Under the pieces are notes generated by a model. The model made no database searches, was not told the origin of the DNA, and was given only the letters and a program-made list of their open reading frames with translations. Made by a program: the position numbers and the translations under genes. DNA of 42,587 bases from an uncultured Lachnospiraceae bacterium (GTDB lineage: Bacteria; Bacillota; Clostridia; Lachnospirales; Lachnospiraceae): positions 1 to 42,587 of the forward strand of contig CAJTKU010000023.1 in assembly GCA_910577015.1 (NCBI GenBank), written 5' to 3'. Shown piece by piece: positions 41,489 to 42,587 of the stretch (the stretch's first letter is position 1; every line of letters starts with the position of its first letter).

Positions 41489-42454
41489 ATGAAGGTAGGA
41501 AATCAGGTATCCGTATTTATGGGAGAGCGCACGCGCCAAAGCGAAGAACTGGCCAAAGCAGCGGATAAAAACAGGAAAAGGAGTGTTTTTGCAGGGGATT
41601 TGAATGCCACACCGGACAAAATTCTGCAAAAAAGGAAAGAAGCCCAGAAAAAAGCATTAAAAGTGGTGGCGGATACCTGGGAGGGCGACCGGAAAATTGA
41701 CGCCAATCTGGAAGAGAGAAGGATGCGTATAAAGAGCCTGCGGGAAGAAGCGGCCGCAGCAAAGAAGGAGATTGCAGATGTAAAGGCTGGTATGGAGGAT
41801 TTACGGAAGCAGTATGGAGTTGACAGTGACAGTGCGGAGCAGAAAGATTTGGAACTGATTCTGAAAGGCCGTGAGTCCATGCGGTCAGGTTCCAAGGTTT
41901 CGTTAAGTGAGGACGAGAGAGAGCGCCTTGCAGAGCTTGACAAAATGGAGCGTACGGAGTACCAGAGCCGTGTTCTGGAGATGGATGAAGGCGCAGATTA
42001 CTGGCGAAACATCGTTTCGGAAAACGAAAAAGAAATAGAAGTTGAAAACGCGGTTATCCGCGAGATACGCAAAGAACGCCTGAAAAAAGACCCTATGGTG
42101 AAAGCGCAGAAGGAAGCGGATGCGATTGAGGAAGCCGCAGGCAAAGAGATTCTTGGTATGCTGGTAGAGGAAGGTAAGGAGCATATAGACGAGGAACAGG
42201 AGGAAAGAGAAGAAAAGGCGGAAGAAACCAAGGAGAAGAAGGAAGAGCAGGAGGAATTGCTGGAGAAGCGCAGGACGGAAAGGGAAGAAGCCGAAAAGCG
42301 CGCAGAAGAGCTGGCAGAGAGTATGCCGATGCAGGAGTTGCTCGGACTTGACATGACCAAATCAGATTTTCAGACAGAGATTCAGAATATTGTGGATAAA
42401 ATGAAACTGGTGGAAGAGGATATCAAAGGCGCTATGGTGGATAAGACGGTGTAG
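41489..42454 (+). CDS. Long coiled-coil protein of unknown function
   Basis: The product has 321 residues from the ATG at 41489, with AGGAGG six bases upstream. It is extremely rich in Glu, Lys, Arg and Ala. It has no signal peptide or membrane segment. Most of the protein from about residue 45 to 285 is predicted by eye to be coiled coil (EEAAAAKKEIADVKAGMEDL; EEQEEREEKAEETKEKKEE). The C-terminus, GLDMTKSDFQTEIQNIVDKM, looks like a small globular helical end. The N-terminus KVGNQVSVFMGERT is unusual and could be a docking segment. It is not recognised as a named family. Confidence 0.8.
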   Translation: MKVGNQVSVFMGERTRQSEELAKAADKNRKRSVFAGDLNATPDKILQKRKEAQKKALKVVADTWEGDRKIDANLEERRMRIKSLREEAAAAKKEIADVKAGMEDLRKQYGVDSDSAEQKDLELILKGRESMRSGSKVSLSEDERERLAELDKMERTEYQSRVLEMDEGADYWRNIVSENEKEIEVENAVIREIRKERLKKDPMVKAQKEADAIEEAAGKEILGMLVEEGKEHIDEEQEEREEKAEETKEKKEEQEELLEKRRTEREEAEKRAEELAESMPMQELLGLDMTKSDFQTEIQNIVDKMKLVEEDIKGAMVDKTV

Positions 42455-42587
42455 GCCGCAACACGCCGGCATTTCTTTCTTCTTTGCCCGGGCTCGATGA
42501 AAAGAAAGAGGGACGAACCTTTAAGGTTCGTCTTTTGTAGGTTTGTCAAACATATGTTACACCGACTGCAAATAATCCCTTAATACC
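42455..42587. other. Right-end intergenic sequence
   Basis: Apart from the terminator at 42512-42536 this stretch shows no gene start. A short AAATGCCGGCGTG match on the minus strand recalls part of the hairpin-repeat core but is too short to call. Confidence 0.3.
42512..42536 (+). terminator. Terminator after the coiled-coil gene
   Basis: GACGAACCT (42512-42520) and AGGTTCGTC (42524-42532) pair around TTA and are followed by TTTT. Confidence 0.82.

Overview
The window looks like a chromosomal segment of a Gram-positive gut anaerobe of the Lachnospiraceae (Clostridia) that carries the right end of a prophage or phage-like element. The assignment rests on strong GGAGG-type ribosome sites, a sporulation protein (YtaF), DUF6508, DUF6512 and YkgJ-type proteins, a clostridial maltodextrin locus and ChW repeats. 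No rRNA, tRNA or CRISPR array was seen.

Region 1 (1-11678) is phage-like. Almost all genes run on the minus strand. In transcription order they are: a small leader ORF, a single-chain RNA polymerase of the YonO/QDE-1 two-barrel type (DFDGD motif), a zinc-ribbon protein, an unknown protein, a tail-tube-like protein, a terminator, an LLH-type holin, a C39-type endolysin with three ChW repeats, a one-TM coiled-coil protein, a terminator, and the 5' part of a tape-measure gene that leaves the window. An AT-rich patch (about 1300-2340) carries a plus-strand zinc-ribbon gene and an array of small hairpins with a conserved loop. Divergent from the polymerase is a plus-strand gene fusing a sigma-70-like N-terminus to a DUF262 domain. 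It has a near-consensus promoter whose spacer holds a LexA-like palindrome. No capsid, terminase or integrase gene is visible.

Region 2 (11771-23272) holds ordinary chromosomal genes: a GtaA/DUF4965-type protein, a FliD-C-like protein with a sigma-D-type promoter, an acyltransferase 3, YtaF, DUF6512, a YkgJ-type protein and a DUF5596-type protein in one operon, DUF4956, a chemotaxis receptor, and an Rpn-family protein with a partner of unknown function.

Region 3 (23332-31594) is a maltodextrin locus: a divergent LacI regulator, a MalQ-like protein whose catalytic Glu and third Asp are replaced, a binding lipoprotein, two permeases, and an intact GH13 amylase lipoprotein.

Region 4 (31744-42587) holds a large protein with an N-terminal cyclic-nucleotide-type domain, DUF6508, a TetR regulator, a pair of AstE/AspA-type proteins (one without its metal ligands), PurL, and a coiled-coil protein.

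A hairpin repeat occurs twice (9634-9862 and 37311-37498). The 117-bp cores are almost identical, but the palindromic arms differ completely. One copy sits in the divergent control region of the phage polymerase and sigma-DUF262 genes; the other lies just upstream of purL.
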